Positions 13,301 to 26,960 of a DNA stretch of 64,000 bases are shown one piece after another. This DNA is from Plantago major (lineage: Eukaryota; Streptophyta; Magnoliopsida; Lamiales; Plantaginaceae), in contig JAIFAC010000007.1 of NCBI GenBank assembly GCA_026545765.1, positions 1,302,001 to 1,366,000 of the forward strand, written 5' to 3'. Position numbers and translations under genes: made by a program. Within the stretch, counting starts at the first letter, position 1. Each line of letters starts with the position of its first letter. The notes under the pieces are model-generated. The model worked only from the letters and a program-made list of their open reading frames with translations. It was not told the DNA's origin and searched no databases.

Positions 13301-16300
13301 AAGTTATTATAAAGGCCTTTCATGTCTACATTATGTTCTGGGATAGTCTATTTTTACAAGTACGCTGTGAGCTACTACAAATTGTTATTTGCCAACTCAT
13401 AATATTTTTATAAACATTTATAACATTTGGGTTAGCTTTTAGATATGCATAGTATTATTTTTGGGGAGAGGCTCAACTATAAGTGTTGTATACCTTATCA
13501 TAATGAAGTAAGATAAAAGAATCGATATAAGAGAAGGCATGTTCATAAGACAACAAGGATAAAATCTATGTACCAATTACCAAATTAAGGAGCAAGCTAA
13601 TAAGCTATACTAAATATATATAATGCTGTGTTTATAAGTAATCATAACTTAAACTAGAAGAAGGAAACGTGTACTTAGCTAGTAACTCATACTAAAATAT
13701 TTATATAAAAGGATACTTTATAAGGCATTGTCTTTACTTAATAGGTGTTCTTGGAAGATAGATAGATAGAACTTGTGTTTTTTATCCCCTCATAGCTACG
13801 AAACTATTATGTCCTATTCTTATGTAACCCATTAAATGTACTTACCCATTATTCTTCTTCCTCTATGTACTAAGTAATCTTGGTAGGGATCTCTCTATGG
13901 AATTTGTCTCATCTTAAGTAAACCACTCACTATACACATTATTTGAAAACCTATATAATAAATTATTTCGATGTAATGAAACCTTGCTTAAAATAGAGAC
14001 TTATCTTAGACGTGTATCCTTTGAAAAGATATTTTAAAAAGATCTAGTGTATTACCTAGAAATAAATAGTTCAAAAATGGCTTATACTTAGTTAAATCTA
14101 TAAAGGACACTTAGAAAAGAGTTAGAGTAAAGCTACTACATAAAATACCATTACTTAGGTTAAAAGGTAGAAATCAATATATTAGCAAATACAAATTATT
14201 AGGATACTACTACTATGTTATATAGACTACTACGAGACTTCATTACAAGAAAGCATATCCAGTTTCATCTTATCTCATTATTTATTATTTTACAACTATA
14301 GATTAAGGAAGGACCTATATTGCACTACCTCTCTTTTGATATACACTTACTAGAGTACTTTACATAGAATGTCTTTGTTTATAGAACATTTATTTTTGTG
14401 TTTCTATTTGTGTAAGGATCACATCTAACTTAGAATTACTCTAAAACTAGCTAGTTACAGGATTCTAATACCTTCTTAGCTTTAATGGACACAACCTATC
14501 TTTCTAGAAATATTAGTACTTATCATAAAAGTATTTGTAGTAGTTTCCCTCCTTAATAAAGAGGGGCATCCTAAAGATTCATCCTTGTTTCTTGTAGAAG
14601 TAGAAAATGAAAGGTAAGTACGTTAAGGGGTATATAGAATAGAATTTATTATAATTTATGTAAAAAATATTAAGTAATCAAAGTAAAAGTGCCTATAAAC
14701 CAATTATTGGTGAAAAGCTAAGTTAACTCATTTCTCTCTTCTCATATTATATAAGTTACAATACCTGTGCATGTAGAAATATTCCCTATAGGACTCTCTA
14801 TCAATGTACTGTACTAGTGTGCTTACTAATAATGGACTCTTACTGTACTGGTGACAAGTTTATATCTTTCTTATATTCTATCTTAGTTACTTATAGTATA
14901 CTCTTTCTATAGAGAAGTAAACATCCAAGTACTCATCAAAGTATAATAAGTTCGTTAATTAAAGGCATGACATTATAGGCATAAGTATATAGTTCACGTT
15001 TAACCTATATCCAATTATAGAATAAAATACTTGTAGTAAGGCACACCAAATCTATCCTATACTCTCCTAGTAACACTTAAAAGGTAAACAACAAATCACT
15101 TTCCCTTCGTACTTAGTTAAGGAATTTAGATGGCATACTATTTACTATTTACTTGATCTAAGATACTTTGTAAGAGTTATTCATTCATGCTTAGACTAAT
15201 TTATAAGGCGTGTAGTAAGGAATGCTTGTATACTTAATAGTGGTTTATAGGTAAATACTAATAAAATGTTAAAGGGTACTTAGGTAAAAACATGTAATAA
15301 ATAAAATAGAAGTTGTAAGGAAGAATCGGTAGGAACGTACTTTTCAAAACTAGAGAGTAAGCATGTTGAGAAAGAGAAGGGAACTTATAAACCCTTAGCC
15401 CTATAGATATGAAATCTATTTTAAATATAACTAAAACTAGAACATGCCCTAATATCTTTTCTCTTTGTTGTAATTTGTATTTAACCCAGTACTAAATGAT
15501 CTATACCCTAAATGTGTACGTATAGTATAATCCTATAAATGAGGTAAGAAACAAGGTTAGATATCTCTCCTCTAAAAATATGTTATGAAGTCAATGCCAT
15601 GAATCTATTTAAACATAAGTAACTTGAGTACTAAATGCAAGTAATACATGAAACCTAAAAATGAGGTAAATGTAAGCGTGTACTTAGTATTATATATGAT
15701 AGGCTTAAGAGAGAAGACAAACATAGTCTACATAGTCCTAAATTTGGAATAAAGTGTAACTTGGTAGTGGTCTATACTAATAACATGTAAGAAAGGATTC
15801 ACTAAAATTTATAGGTGTGTTAAGTAAGCTAGAATAGAATAGGTTTTCTCGTGGCTAATACACTTAGGATTATTCCCTAAAAAATGAATGTATGTACCCT
15901 AACATAAGATTGATGTGCACCTAATAAAAAGAAAAAGAAGGAAGTCCCTTATACAATACACCTTTAAGTATTTTTCCTAATTCTAACATTTCATAATTAT
16001 TTCTTTCATGCCTTTCTTTAATTAGATTAGTTAGATTTGATAATAAATACTTAAGCTCTTATATTATATATACTACTTTGCTTTGAATTTATAGAAGACA
16101 TGATATAGAACAAGAAAAGAAATGCCTAATTCCTCTATTCCAGGTAACTATGATTTGGTGAGAGCTAAAAGAGATCTATAGTTGTGAGTCATGAGTTCCG
16201 CTTGCTAGGATCCCATTATGAATGATAAGTTGGTATATAACATATAGTATTTTACTATACAAGAGTATTACTTGCTATTCATTAATATGAAATTTATTAA

Positions 16301-17576
16301 ATAAACTTTATAAGCTATCCCTTTACCTTCACCATAAAATATTTAGAAGCGTATATAGATCTTATGTGTTATTCGATAGTATTTACTCCAAGATAGAAAC
16401 CAGAAAGAATTAGAGAGGAAATAGTAAGGAAATAACTTATGGTAGGTAAAGTCAAAGCATGTTTTTGTATAATGTGTAGGAATCACCTATATTTAGTTAA
16501 GTCACTTAAGTAGTAAAGTACTCGTAGTTAAGAATCTTATGTATTAGTTGTATTAGTAATAAAAGATTACTATTGTAAGTATAGAATTGTGCTAAGAAGA
16601 ATATAGCGTAAGTTACCTTGTATAAGTCCTAAATAATTTATGTTGCATTGTGTAAGTTCTGTCTCTAGTAATATAGGAATTTATAGTTGGTACTAAACTC
16701 TTGTTCAAAGGCATATGTTCTTAAGTATGGTATACTTGTTCTCTTTATAATCCACTTTATTCTAATTTTGTGTGGGAAGCGTACTCAAATATTGTGTGAT
16801 ATGTGAAATGCCTAGACCCTGAAACCCTTTATTCTTTTATTTTTTTTACTTTCTAGTCTTGTTCTTTACTTAGTCTCTACCTATACTTACTTTTTTTAGA
16901 ATGAAATGTCTTAAGGGCTACTTAACTTAGGAAACCACTAGTAATAGTCCAATATAAACTCCAACATAACCAAGGCAAGGATTTAGGAATGATATCTCAC
17001 TTATGATACAAGACTCTAGTCCCAAGGCTAAACATACCAAGGAGAGTTACTTCCAATAACATTTTATTAGGAATTAAAAGTAGAGGAAAAAGAAGAAACG
17101 CTTATCTATTCTGTAAATAGGGCTTTATTTAATAAGGGTATGGTGGTATGGTACTAAACGTATCATCGTATGCTATAGGTATGAAGCTATCTTTTTTATT
17201 TCATACTATTTGCTTTATACTTAAACTAGAAAAGGTGTATGCAAACATTTCCTTTCATAAACAAATTACACACTCTCTAGCTCTATACTTAAAACTTAAA
17301 ATACTTATAAAATACTAGTCAACTCCTATAATTAGGTTCTCCTAGAAAGGCAAACTTAAGTAGACAACAAGGTTCATATAATTAATTTAGTTCTATATTT
17401 TCTATATTAGGGTAGTGCTGCTCCAACCTTAAGAAACAAGAGTAAGGGATAAACAGTGGCTTGGTATATAGTACAGGTTACAACTAATAAATAGAAATGA
17501 CTCCTTTGCGGTAAGATCATTAATAGAGCAAGTGAAATCCAATGAATAAAGAAATGAAAGGGGCGTAATCATAGGC

Positions 17577-17595
17577 ATATATATATATATATATA
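17577..17595. repeat. (AT)n microsatellite
   Basis: About 19 alternating bases within block A2, with no gene nearby. Confidence 0.9.
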
Positions 17596-20500
17596 AGTAT
17601 ACTATAAGGAATAAAGCCTAAGTAGTAAGGGAAGGAATAGTAGCTTAAGGCTTGAGTAAGGAAACTCTATTTGATAAGATTCTAGACTAAATCTATTTTT
17701 CTATACATTTAACATTTCATTCTCTAAGGTAACTAAGGTAAGAAGCTATACTAACTAGTGGAGATAGACTACTTACACAACTATATCATAATAGGCACAT
17801 ATCATAATGGAAGCTAAAACTATATTGTACAGGTATATTCTTTACGTCTCTTCATAATAACTAATAGAAATACCCCTGCGCAGCAAGAATGATAGAGTCC
17901 TCCTGGGTAGAAAATGTTACTTAGCACTCTTATCATAATATAGCTTTGATCATACATATCTAAGCCTTTCGCGTATAGTCTCTCTTACACAAGTTTTAGA
18001 ACATAATAGATAGCATATAGAACGCCTAGGCAGTCCCCTTCTAATTTTTAATTTTACAGGTAATACATATCTTTTCCTAAGACAACGAGGTATTCACTTT
18101 TTTAGTGCAGTATACTTAGTAAATAGTGGATGAAGAATATAAGGAGAGACTATTGGAGAGTACGCGTAATGTTGTTAGCAAGTAATTAAGGAAGTATATA
18201 AGTTATGGAGTTTCTATCCTAAAGCAAGGTATCCTGTAATAACCCTTTCTAAGTATAATCTATATTGTGCTACTAGAAGTAATCCAAAAAAAAGTTTAGG
18301 CATGCTCGTGAAGTAATTGTTGTATGTGTAACTATCTCTAGTTTCTAAGTAGTAAGTAATACTCTATTTATTCCAAGTAAAGTACATTCATTAAAAGAGG
18401 CCTTGAAATAGAAATGATGTATACAAAGTTATAGTTGCATTAGCATATTATATATCTCGTGTGAAATCTAATAGAGATAAGCCCAGTAAATATGATAACT
18501 TAAAAGTAGAGCTGGAATAAATGGATAAGTTGGGAGAGTACTTAACATTTTAAAGATTTAAAGCAAGACATGATGCTGATAGGAAAGAATTATATACCTT
18601 TACTTAGAAGTTTATTTAGAATAAGTATTACTTAGAGCGGAGCATATAAAAAGAACACCACAAAGAGTTTAGTTTAGTATTGTATACCTTGATTAGTTAT
18701 ACTACCAGATAAGAATGTAAGAGCACATACAATGTTATAACCTATGCATTGTCATCTATAGAATTAGTTTATAAAAATAGGAGTGTGTATTTAATTTTAT
18801 AGTATTAAGGCAAGTTAGTAATTAATTGGAAAGGAGTTCTCATATACTTTGCCTGTGACACCAATACATCATTTAGTAGTAAAACACCAGAGTTCTTAAT
18901 ATAGATTTCATTAATATTATTTATTATACTAAACACACCTAGTAAACCTTATTCCTTGTTTCTAAAAGAGTACCCTTTGTGTAAATAAAAACTAGTGTTG
19001 GCTCTATGTACTACATTCCCTGATTCACACTTGAAATATGCTCTTGTCCTAATATAGTGTTCCCTAAACAAGTAATAGTGGTAGTAACTAATAAAAATAT
19101 TAATATAGATCTTATAAGTCCTAAAGATAATGTAGAAACATGCCCTTTTCTATCTAATAAAGTTAGTCCTAGCAAAGTTATTCCAAAATGAGATAATAAA
19201 GAAGACTTGGTAGAAAGAGAAGGTACAATGCAAACTATAATGGGTATAATGGGTTAGAATTCTTTACTTGTATCGCACACAAAAATAGTAAGTAAGCTAA
19301 CAAGTTCGAAAATAACTGCCTTTCCTCTTTTTTGGTTTTACTCTTTACTCACCCCAGTAGCTACTGTGTTAACTCTATCTATCTATAGAATTCTTTATCG
19401 CCCTTATTAATTTAATTAAAAATACACATTTTCTTTCTTAGTATCTAATTAAACCTTATAATAATCTTAAGTAACACTCTTCCCTTCTATGTTATCATTT
19501 TCAAGTACTAGGTATAGTGAGTAAGCGTACACATGTATTACATTTTTCTATTTCCAAGAAATCCTACCTTATAGATAATAGTCCAATTAAGGAGTTAAGG
19601 CAAAGAAGTCTAGGGTAACGTATATTTGATCAAAGTAAGAAATACCTAGGAAAGACACCATCTCGTGTATTAGTTTATAGTAGTGCCATATTTATATAGT
19701 GCTTAATCGTGAGTAGTAAATACTTTGTCATGCAAGAAAAAGAAAAATGTACACTTATTTATATAGAATTTGAGTTGTCTTATAACATACCTTCATAATT
19801 TGTTGCTAGGAAATGTCACTTCTATTTAGTAGGTTCTTCTAATATCTTTCTTTTTATTACCTAATTCCATACTTAACCTTGTACACACATCTTACGTTAC
19901 TAGGATAGATCTTAATTTACTTACTAAGATAACTCTCTTATATACTACCAAATTTCTCTTTCACTATCTACATGAAGTCACATAACTTAAAGATGGATTA
20001 CTATAAATTACTAAGCATTTCCCAAGGCAAGATATTTCTCTTTGTTAAGTACTCTAATAAATAAAATCTCATAGGTAAGGCAACAAAGTAGTAAGGGTAT
20101 AGTTCTATTAAGGAAGATCACACCAAACAACTAGGAATTTATAAATCATATGAAACATTTAAGAATGAGTCAGAGGTTACAACATATAAGATTTTCAGTA
20201 CACATCTTATAGGACACGTTGCTTATATTATATACACTATATTTACATCATACTATATTGGACTACTAGAATTGGCTAGCACATAAAATACTAAGAAAGT
20301 ACTCTTTTCTATATTCTAAATTTAACAAATAACTACTAGGAAAAATTTACTAAAGAAGACAACCAACCTATTTCCTCCTATAGACTCTACTATACACACA
20401 CATATTTGATCCTTTACTTTAGGAGTCACTTTAAACAACTTATCATAAATAGGCTATAAATTTACTACTTACCTTGCTACATATTTCATTTATTCTTACT

Positions 20501-23500
20501 ACATAGCTTCTCTACCATTTCTTATAGGACTAAATAATATCCACCATAAATATATGTTTGTACACGTATAGAAGTTTTCTAAGACGCCTACTAAAGGATA
20601 GCTATAGTTTGGTTGGGAATTAAGTAATAAGGTTATAAGCTCAAAGACTAGTTCTATATTATTTTATTACCATAATAGTTAGGAGACTCTCTTACTCTCT
20701 TAGTAGAATTTCTTAGGCTTAGCACTTTTTTTCATACTTTACTTCTATGTTAAGGTATATACCTCTTTGATTGTTATGCATAAAATCTAAGAATAAGTAT
20801 AGTATAATTAAGGTAACCTATATCCAAGTATTATTCTAGCGCATAATATGTTTTCCTACTTAATTTATAATATGTAATAATGTAATTCGCTCCCTTAGAC
20901 CTTGATAAGAAAAGACTAGAAAAAGAAGAAGAAGAGAGTCCACTAAAAGGAAATAAAGAGATTACTAGGGCACAAACACCTATAGAATTCTACTTAGAGC
21001 ATGTATTATAGATTCTAAAAGGTAAAGGAGTAAAGTAAATGCTATTGAGGGTGGTGAACTATAAACATAAACAGAGTAAGCCTAGGATATATAAAGGAAG
21101 AGTTCTCTACACCTAGTAAATATAGTAATGCACAGTACACACACAACACAAGTAACCAATTTAGCAAGCAATCAATGACAAGAAACAAACAGAAGAGGTT
21201 AACTAGAAGTCCTTCCTTTCTAACCATATACAATTCTTAATTCTATTACACAAATTATACGAAAATAACCACGCAAACAAGGTATATTTACTTTACTTAG
21301 GTCTAAGTCTAGTACATGCTGTATAATATTCGTGACACGTGTATAATACAATGTTTAACTTAAATTAACTTAAATTATATTAGGAGTAAATTACTACTAT
21401 GCATAATTAAATCGCTTATAAATACAGCAGAACATGATAAAGGAGATATGGAAAAACTAAACGCAACTTAGATTATCTTTTTCTTTTAGTACTATTATTC
21501 TAGAGTTTACCCTATCTATGTGTTTTATACCAAAAAAAAGGGAGAGACGGGCATCATTCATTCTAATATAGAGTCATAGAGAAACAAGTGCATATCCAAT
21601 AAGTTTATATTACATGACATAGGTACAAGTCTTACTTAGTCATTCCTTACATAGAAAACATATGTTTCCTTATAGAATCTCTTAAAAGTTCTGAAGTATA
21701 CTTGACTAGGTCTTGTAGTAAAAATGTATTCATCCCTTACTTACTTACTTAATAACTAGTGTAGTTACCCGTCTTATCTTGTTTTATCTTCCTTTATAGT
21801 TTTTAGTTCCAGTTCCCTCTATCTTAATAAAGGATCTGTTCAATAAGTTGAGAGCATAAGATATCCTAAATTATACCTAAGAGTTCCAAGTTACTCCAGT
21901 TTATTTTATGCATACATATATTGTCTTGTACTTTAACTTTATTTTTTTACTATAACTCGGTGCAAGAAGATACTACCACTAACATATTTATAGTATATAT
22001 TGAGTAGGCTCTCTTTATACTTCTAACATTTGTTATGCGTAACCATAGTTCATTATAATATACCTTATTACGTTTTCTTCTTTCTTATTATGTATAGTAT
22101 ACGCAAGGTTGCTGTAGATTAGTGTATCCTTTCTCTTAGTGGATTTATAGTACTAATTAAGGAATGAATACTACCTTTTATGCCAAGTACAAAACCAATA
22201 ATAGATGTACATGTCTTATACAGATAGAAGAAAAAATACTATAGAGAAGAAATAATACCTATATCCAGAGCAATTAGATCATGCTTAAGTAAAGAATTTA
22301 GTAATAGGTTAGAGGCTTAGTACATAGATTATTATATAGATATTTAAGATCCTATAGATAGAAATGAACACCTTCTCTTTTTGGTAATAGACAACTATAT
22401 ATACCCGGTTCTTAGTCTTCCTTACTATATAACTTTATATATCCAGTAAACTATCTTACTTTCCATAATCTAGGACAGGAGCTTACTACCAAGTACACTC
22501 CCTTACATTTTCATAGTTTTCAGATGGACATAAACCTTTATCCTTATTCCCGGAAACACCATTATCGAGGAATTACCCAAACTAAGTTACTATATGGAAC
22601 CTACTAAGTAATATAAGAAAGCGTAACCTAATATAACAAAAAGAAGGCCTTTGACTCTCAAAAGATATTGGGTATTAGAAGACAACACCAAGAGAAGATA
22701 GGATATACTCCATACTTTATGCATAATATCTAGGTAAATAGAAACAATATTCACTTATAACAATGAGGTAGGAATTCGAGAAACCTTTGTAAGAGTATGC
22801 ATACTTAACTTATATAGGGGTGCAGTCCTAGGTAAGGGAACATTTTAAGAAAACAACAGATAGTGAGTTGTAGGGCATGCCTTAAAAACAAATAGAAATC
22901 CTTCACTAGTGTACGATAGTATACTTCATAATAAGCTTTCCTTAGTAAGTGCATAACGATAATATACATCTGCATAATATTACTTGGGAGAGTCGTGTCT
23001 TTCCTTTCTATCTTAGTTTCCTCTTCTTGTGTTTCAACATCAATAGTAAGTTGTTTAGTATAGTATCCATCCACAGTATACTTACTTATATAGCGTGTTA
23101 TGTTGTATTCCAGAACCAAGCATGTTACAATGAATTCTTAGAGTTGCTTAACCTTATTGCTCTATCTAAGTACCTGTTTTGTTTTCAATCACGTATATAA
23201 TTATTTATTATATTATAAGTATCGAGTCGAAGTGGAGTAGAGTAAGAATATATCACACCTAGTATATTTCATTTAGTACGAAGCAGGATTTCTATCTAAG
23301 AGTACATAAGAAATGAAAGTAATTAAGCCAAGATTGTATACAACTTCAAGTATATATCCCTTTGCAAGTATACTACTTAGTAAAGAAACGGCTATATTTC
23401 TCTTAGTGCAATCTATAGAACCGGTAAAAATACTCAAGGTAAAGGGTGGAAGGAGCATAACCAATAAAATCCTACAAGGCTATAACTAGGGCTAGTTCTC

Positions 23501-24899
23501 ATATTATTCACTTAATATAGTTCTCCACAAGTTCTTTACTTTAATTATTTCTTAGAGTTCACACACCTTATTATTTAGGGCACACACCCCATATGTTATA
23601 TTCCATGCAATGCAAAGACAGTCATCATTTTTTGGATTTATCAATGAATGCATACTTATAAAGACTCTTTTGTGTTAGTAGAGGAGTATAGGCAAACATA
23701 TATTGTAATTCATGTAGTAAAAGAAGTATATAAGACTAAAGAGTAATTCCTAAGACTCTATGTACAAGGAAAACGTAAACATGCTTATACAAGATTTATA
23801 CCACAAAAGGGAAGATTCTCTCCTTATAGAAATTTAGAAAAAAAGTACCTACAAGAAAGAAACTACCTTCTATGCAATTTCATTTATTGTTCCTGGCCAA
23901 AGATAACAGGTAAAACTTAGATTTCTCTACTTTACCTTAGCACACATTTAACTCCTCTTCAATAATTCCATTTTTCGTCACGTGTTCTCTACCATTTCGT
24001 TTAGTACTCTATATCCTTGTTGTCCTAAGCAAACAAGAAAAGATTCCTAAGAGACATGTCAGGGTTATTTATTGTATTAGAAATTCTAGTTAAGGTTTAT
24101 AGTTTTTTAGAGTTTATTGGATAAGACAAAACTAGAGGGGTTGTAAAGATAGCATCACATGAAATAATGGTATAAGACATGCTTAGTAGAATAGAACTAA
24201 TAAGAAATTAAGAAGGGAGAAATGACTCAAGTCAAGAAAGAAGGAAATTTCATTTAATAAGAAAACCCAGTACTCTATTTTGGTAGTATTGGTAGACTAT
24301 ATTAGGTCAAGCACGTATATAATGTATAGGATGTGTAAAGATCCGAAGAGTCATATTTTATATAGTGTTTGCTATGTTTTCTTATGATGTATATCTCCCA
24401 TTACCTATTTATATAAGTCATATAAGTTGTTCCTTAACTGTGATAACTATGACTAACTATGAGTAATGCTCTCTTGATAACTTTCATTTTTGAGTTTCAT
24501 TATTGGTGGGATACTTTTTTTATGCGATGTATTATAGGTATTTATGGGATCAAAGCATTGTGCCTATATTAGGATTAGGCAAAGATCTTTATATAATACG
24601 TTTAGGCATAGGTAGTTCATAACTATACATATATTTAGAGGGACCCCTTGATGAAATCCTACTAGTACTCAGTGCACCTATAATTATTTATCTTTACCTC
24701 TATTTTATTATATGCCTTAAGTGTACTACTCTTGTTCCTTAATATGATAGCTAAGAATTCTCCTACTCTATATAAATAACACCTTTATTTATGCGAGTTC
24801 TTTCTAAGTATTTACCCTATGTCAACTACTATAACCCATGCCCCCTTCTATCTTACTATACTGCCTTTGCTAGACAATGTTCACTTAAACCTAAACTCT

Positions 24900-26960
24900 A
24901 ATTAAAGAATTAATTAATTCTTTGTTGTGAATCCAACCAACCCTTCATTCATAGTGATATGATTGGTGGAAAAAGAAGACTTGCTTTGGGGTCTTATAAC
25001 GAATTTCTAAGAAGGAATTAAATTGCGGCAGTACTTTTTTTACTAGTATTACTAAGGATCCAGCGTAACTATGTATTTTTGTGTAACTCTCTCTCTTTTC
25101 TCAAGCATAGTTATTAAAGGTTGTCATTTGACTTGGTTGGCCTGTTTAGTATAAGTATATTATTTACTAGTAATACATATAGTAATACATAAGACTGAAG
25201 TACAGTAATGCATTTGTCAAGATGTATAAGGACAAAAAACCATCCAGCTAATTAATACGGATTTGTAATTATCAAATTAAGGGTAAAAGCTTCGGAAACC
25301 CATATTAAAACTAAATAAAAATTAGAAAAGAGAGGGATCCAAGTGATAAAGAATAAGTAAGGATAGCACCTAATTATTACAACAATGACAAACAAAAGTA
25401 GAGGCAGCAATTCTTTACATATCGATGTTTGCACTTAACTTGTCTTAGGAATATAATATTATTATTAATAAAGATTATAAAGAAAAGAAGAATTAGTTTT
25501 CTTATGCAATACAAAAACTTAGAGTCCCACAGATAGATGGATACCTTAAAAGCGAACTAAATAGAGGACCCCGTTAGCCTTAGATATTTATACAAAGAAA
25601 AAAGAAATCATACTCCATTCTTTCTTGGTGGTTTTTAACATAATGAAAATCTATTTATCTATTCCAGGAGATCTTTCTTTATTTGCTTCGTACGACCCTA
25701 TACTATATGATTTTTAGTGGAAATGCTTTGGTATAATTTGATATACACGACTCCTCGTTACCCTTAAACTACTTTGAGATAGAAGGAAAACATGATAACT
25801 GCTCTTAAATAGTATATTGGATATGAAAAGATATTTTATTTATAGGTGAAGTAAACTCCGACATAGCTTTTCTCCTATGGTGTTCCTATTATTATTATAA
25901 CATCTCCAAGTAAATGCCTTCGTTTATTTCTTACCCTATAGAATTTAATTATCTCTCTATTTATCTTGCTAGATACTTTTGGCTAGGAGTACCGAATACA
26001 TAATAGCCCATACAACATGAACTTATTTAGCTCTATTTTGGGATAACTTAAGAAGGTGACAACATATAAGATTCAATTACTAATACCTATTATTCTCTCT
26101 TACAAGAATGAACTACGATGACTTATTACACTTATATTTACTCTTTAAACAAACAACTATAGAGGGATTTCGCACTAATATTACATAAAATGCTTACTTA
26201 TACATTACTTATTTCTTTCTGGCCTTATAAGCTTTACTAAAGGAGTCTATTATTATGTAGAGTTCTGGCTGCATTTTTGTATCCTTCTTAACTCATTCAT
26301 GCTGCCATCACCCATGTATAAATAAAACTGAAGTGATCTTGTAATTGCTTTACTATAATATCCTAATAACCTATACTAAGTTAACAAAGTATACTTTCTT
26401 AATAACCCTGGTTAGTGATATATCTTTCTTTCTTCTACAATTATTATAAAAAAAAGTAATAAGAACGAGTAACCCCAGAATAATTAATGTGTGTAGTAAC
26501 ATATAATTAGGGTAACGAAAGAGCAAGCACTTGAACATTTCTATATGACTTCCATACTTATAACTTTCATAAACGAGTGATTTTAAAAACATTGCCTTAT
26601 AATTTATACTTCGGGTGTACTAAATATTTCCCTTCTATTATTTTTTTGCGAAAACTATAGGATAGGGCTTATGGGGTGTATAAAGTATAACAGAGTCTAA
26701 CATACAAACACATAGGACTTAGAGTAAGAAGATATCTACTACAATTCAAAACTGATAAAAGAACTTTATATTCTTTTCTTATAATTTGTTTATGGTTACT
26801 AGCCTTTCTTTCCCATAGTGTATATTCACATAATATGTATGTCTATAACAGAGTTACTCCCTTATTCCCTTATAACATGTTCTATTGTCTTCTTCCTTTC
26901 TTTCTTGTTTCATACGAGCTCTAAGTTTTTTGGGGTTAACAAGCCCTTCTTTCTATCTAA
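24900..26960. other. Block B2: gene-free DNA without the RIP-like bias
   Basis: Hand count of 25621-25740: TpA/ApT is 13/15 (0.87) and (CpA+TpG)/(ApC+GpT) is 11/9 (1.2), unlike the blocks on both sides. The longest open frame is 73 codons on the minus strand (26371-26592); it encodes a hydrophobic stretch with no recognised motif and is most likely chance. Nothing else is identifiable. Confidence 0.5.
24904..24923. repeat. Perfect 20-bp palindrome at a block boundary
   Basis: AAAGAATTAATTAATTCTTT equals its own reverse complement over all 20 bases. It sits where block A2 gives way to block B2. AT-rich palindromes arise easily in such DNA, so the position may be chance. Confidence 0.8.

Larger units (their letters stand above)
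6960..24890. other. Block A2: about 18 kb of gene-free, RIP-like AT-rich DNA
   Basis: The longest uniform block. No gene, RNA or transposon was recognised. Hand count of 20101-20400: TpA/ApT is 46/35 (1.31) and (CpA+TpG)/(ApC+GpT) is 28/38 (0.74), on the RIP side of the usual thresholds. Stop triplets are dense in all six frames and the longest open frames are 60-104 codons. A short patch near 22480-22570 and the stretch 22800-23200 look less biased. Several (AT)n tracts occur. The original sequence, whether transposons or not, is no longer recognisable by eye. Confidence 0.6.

Noticed and set aside
22805..23119. 104-codon open frame on the minus strand
   Set aside because: The frame opens with TTG, the first ATG is near codon 48, and it overlaps an opposite-strand frame of 83 codons (22949-23200). 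No domain was recognised.
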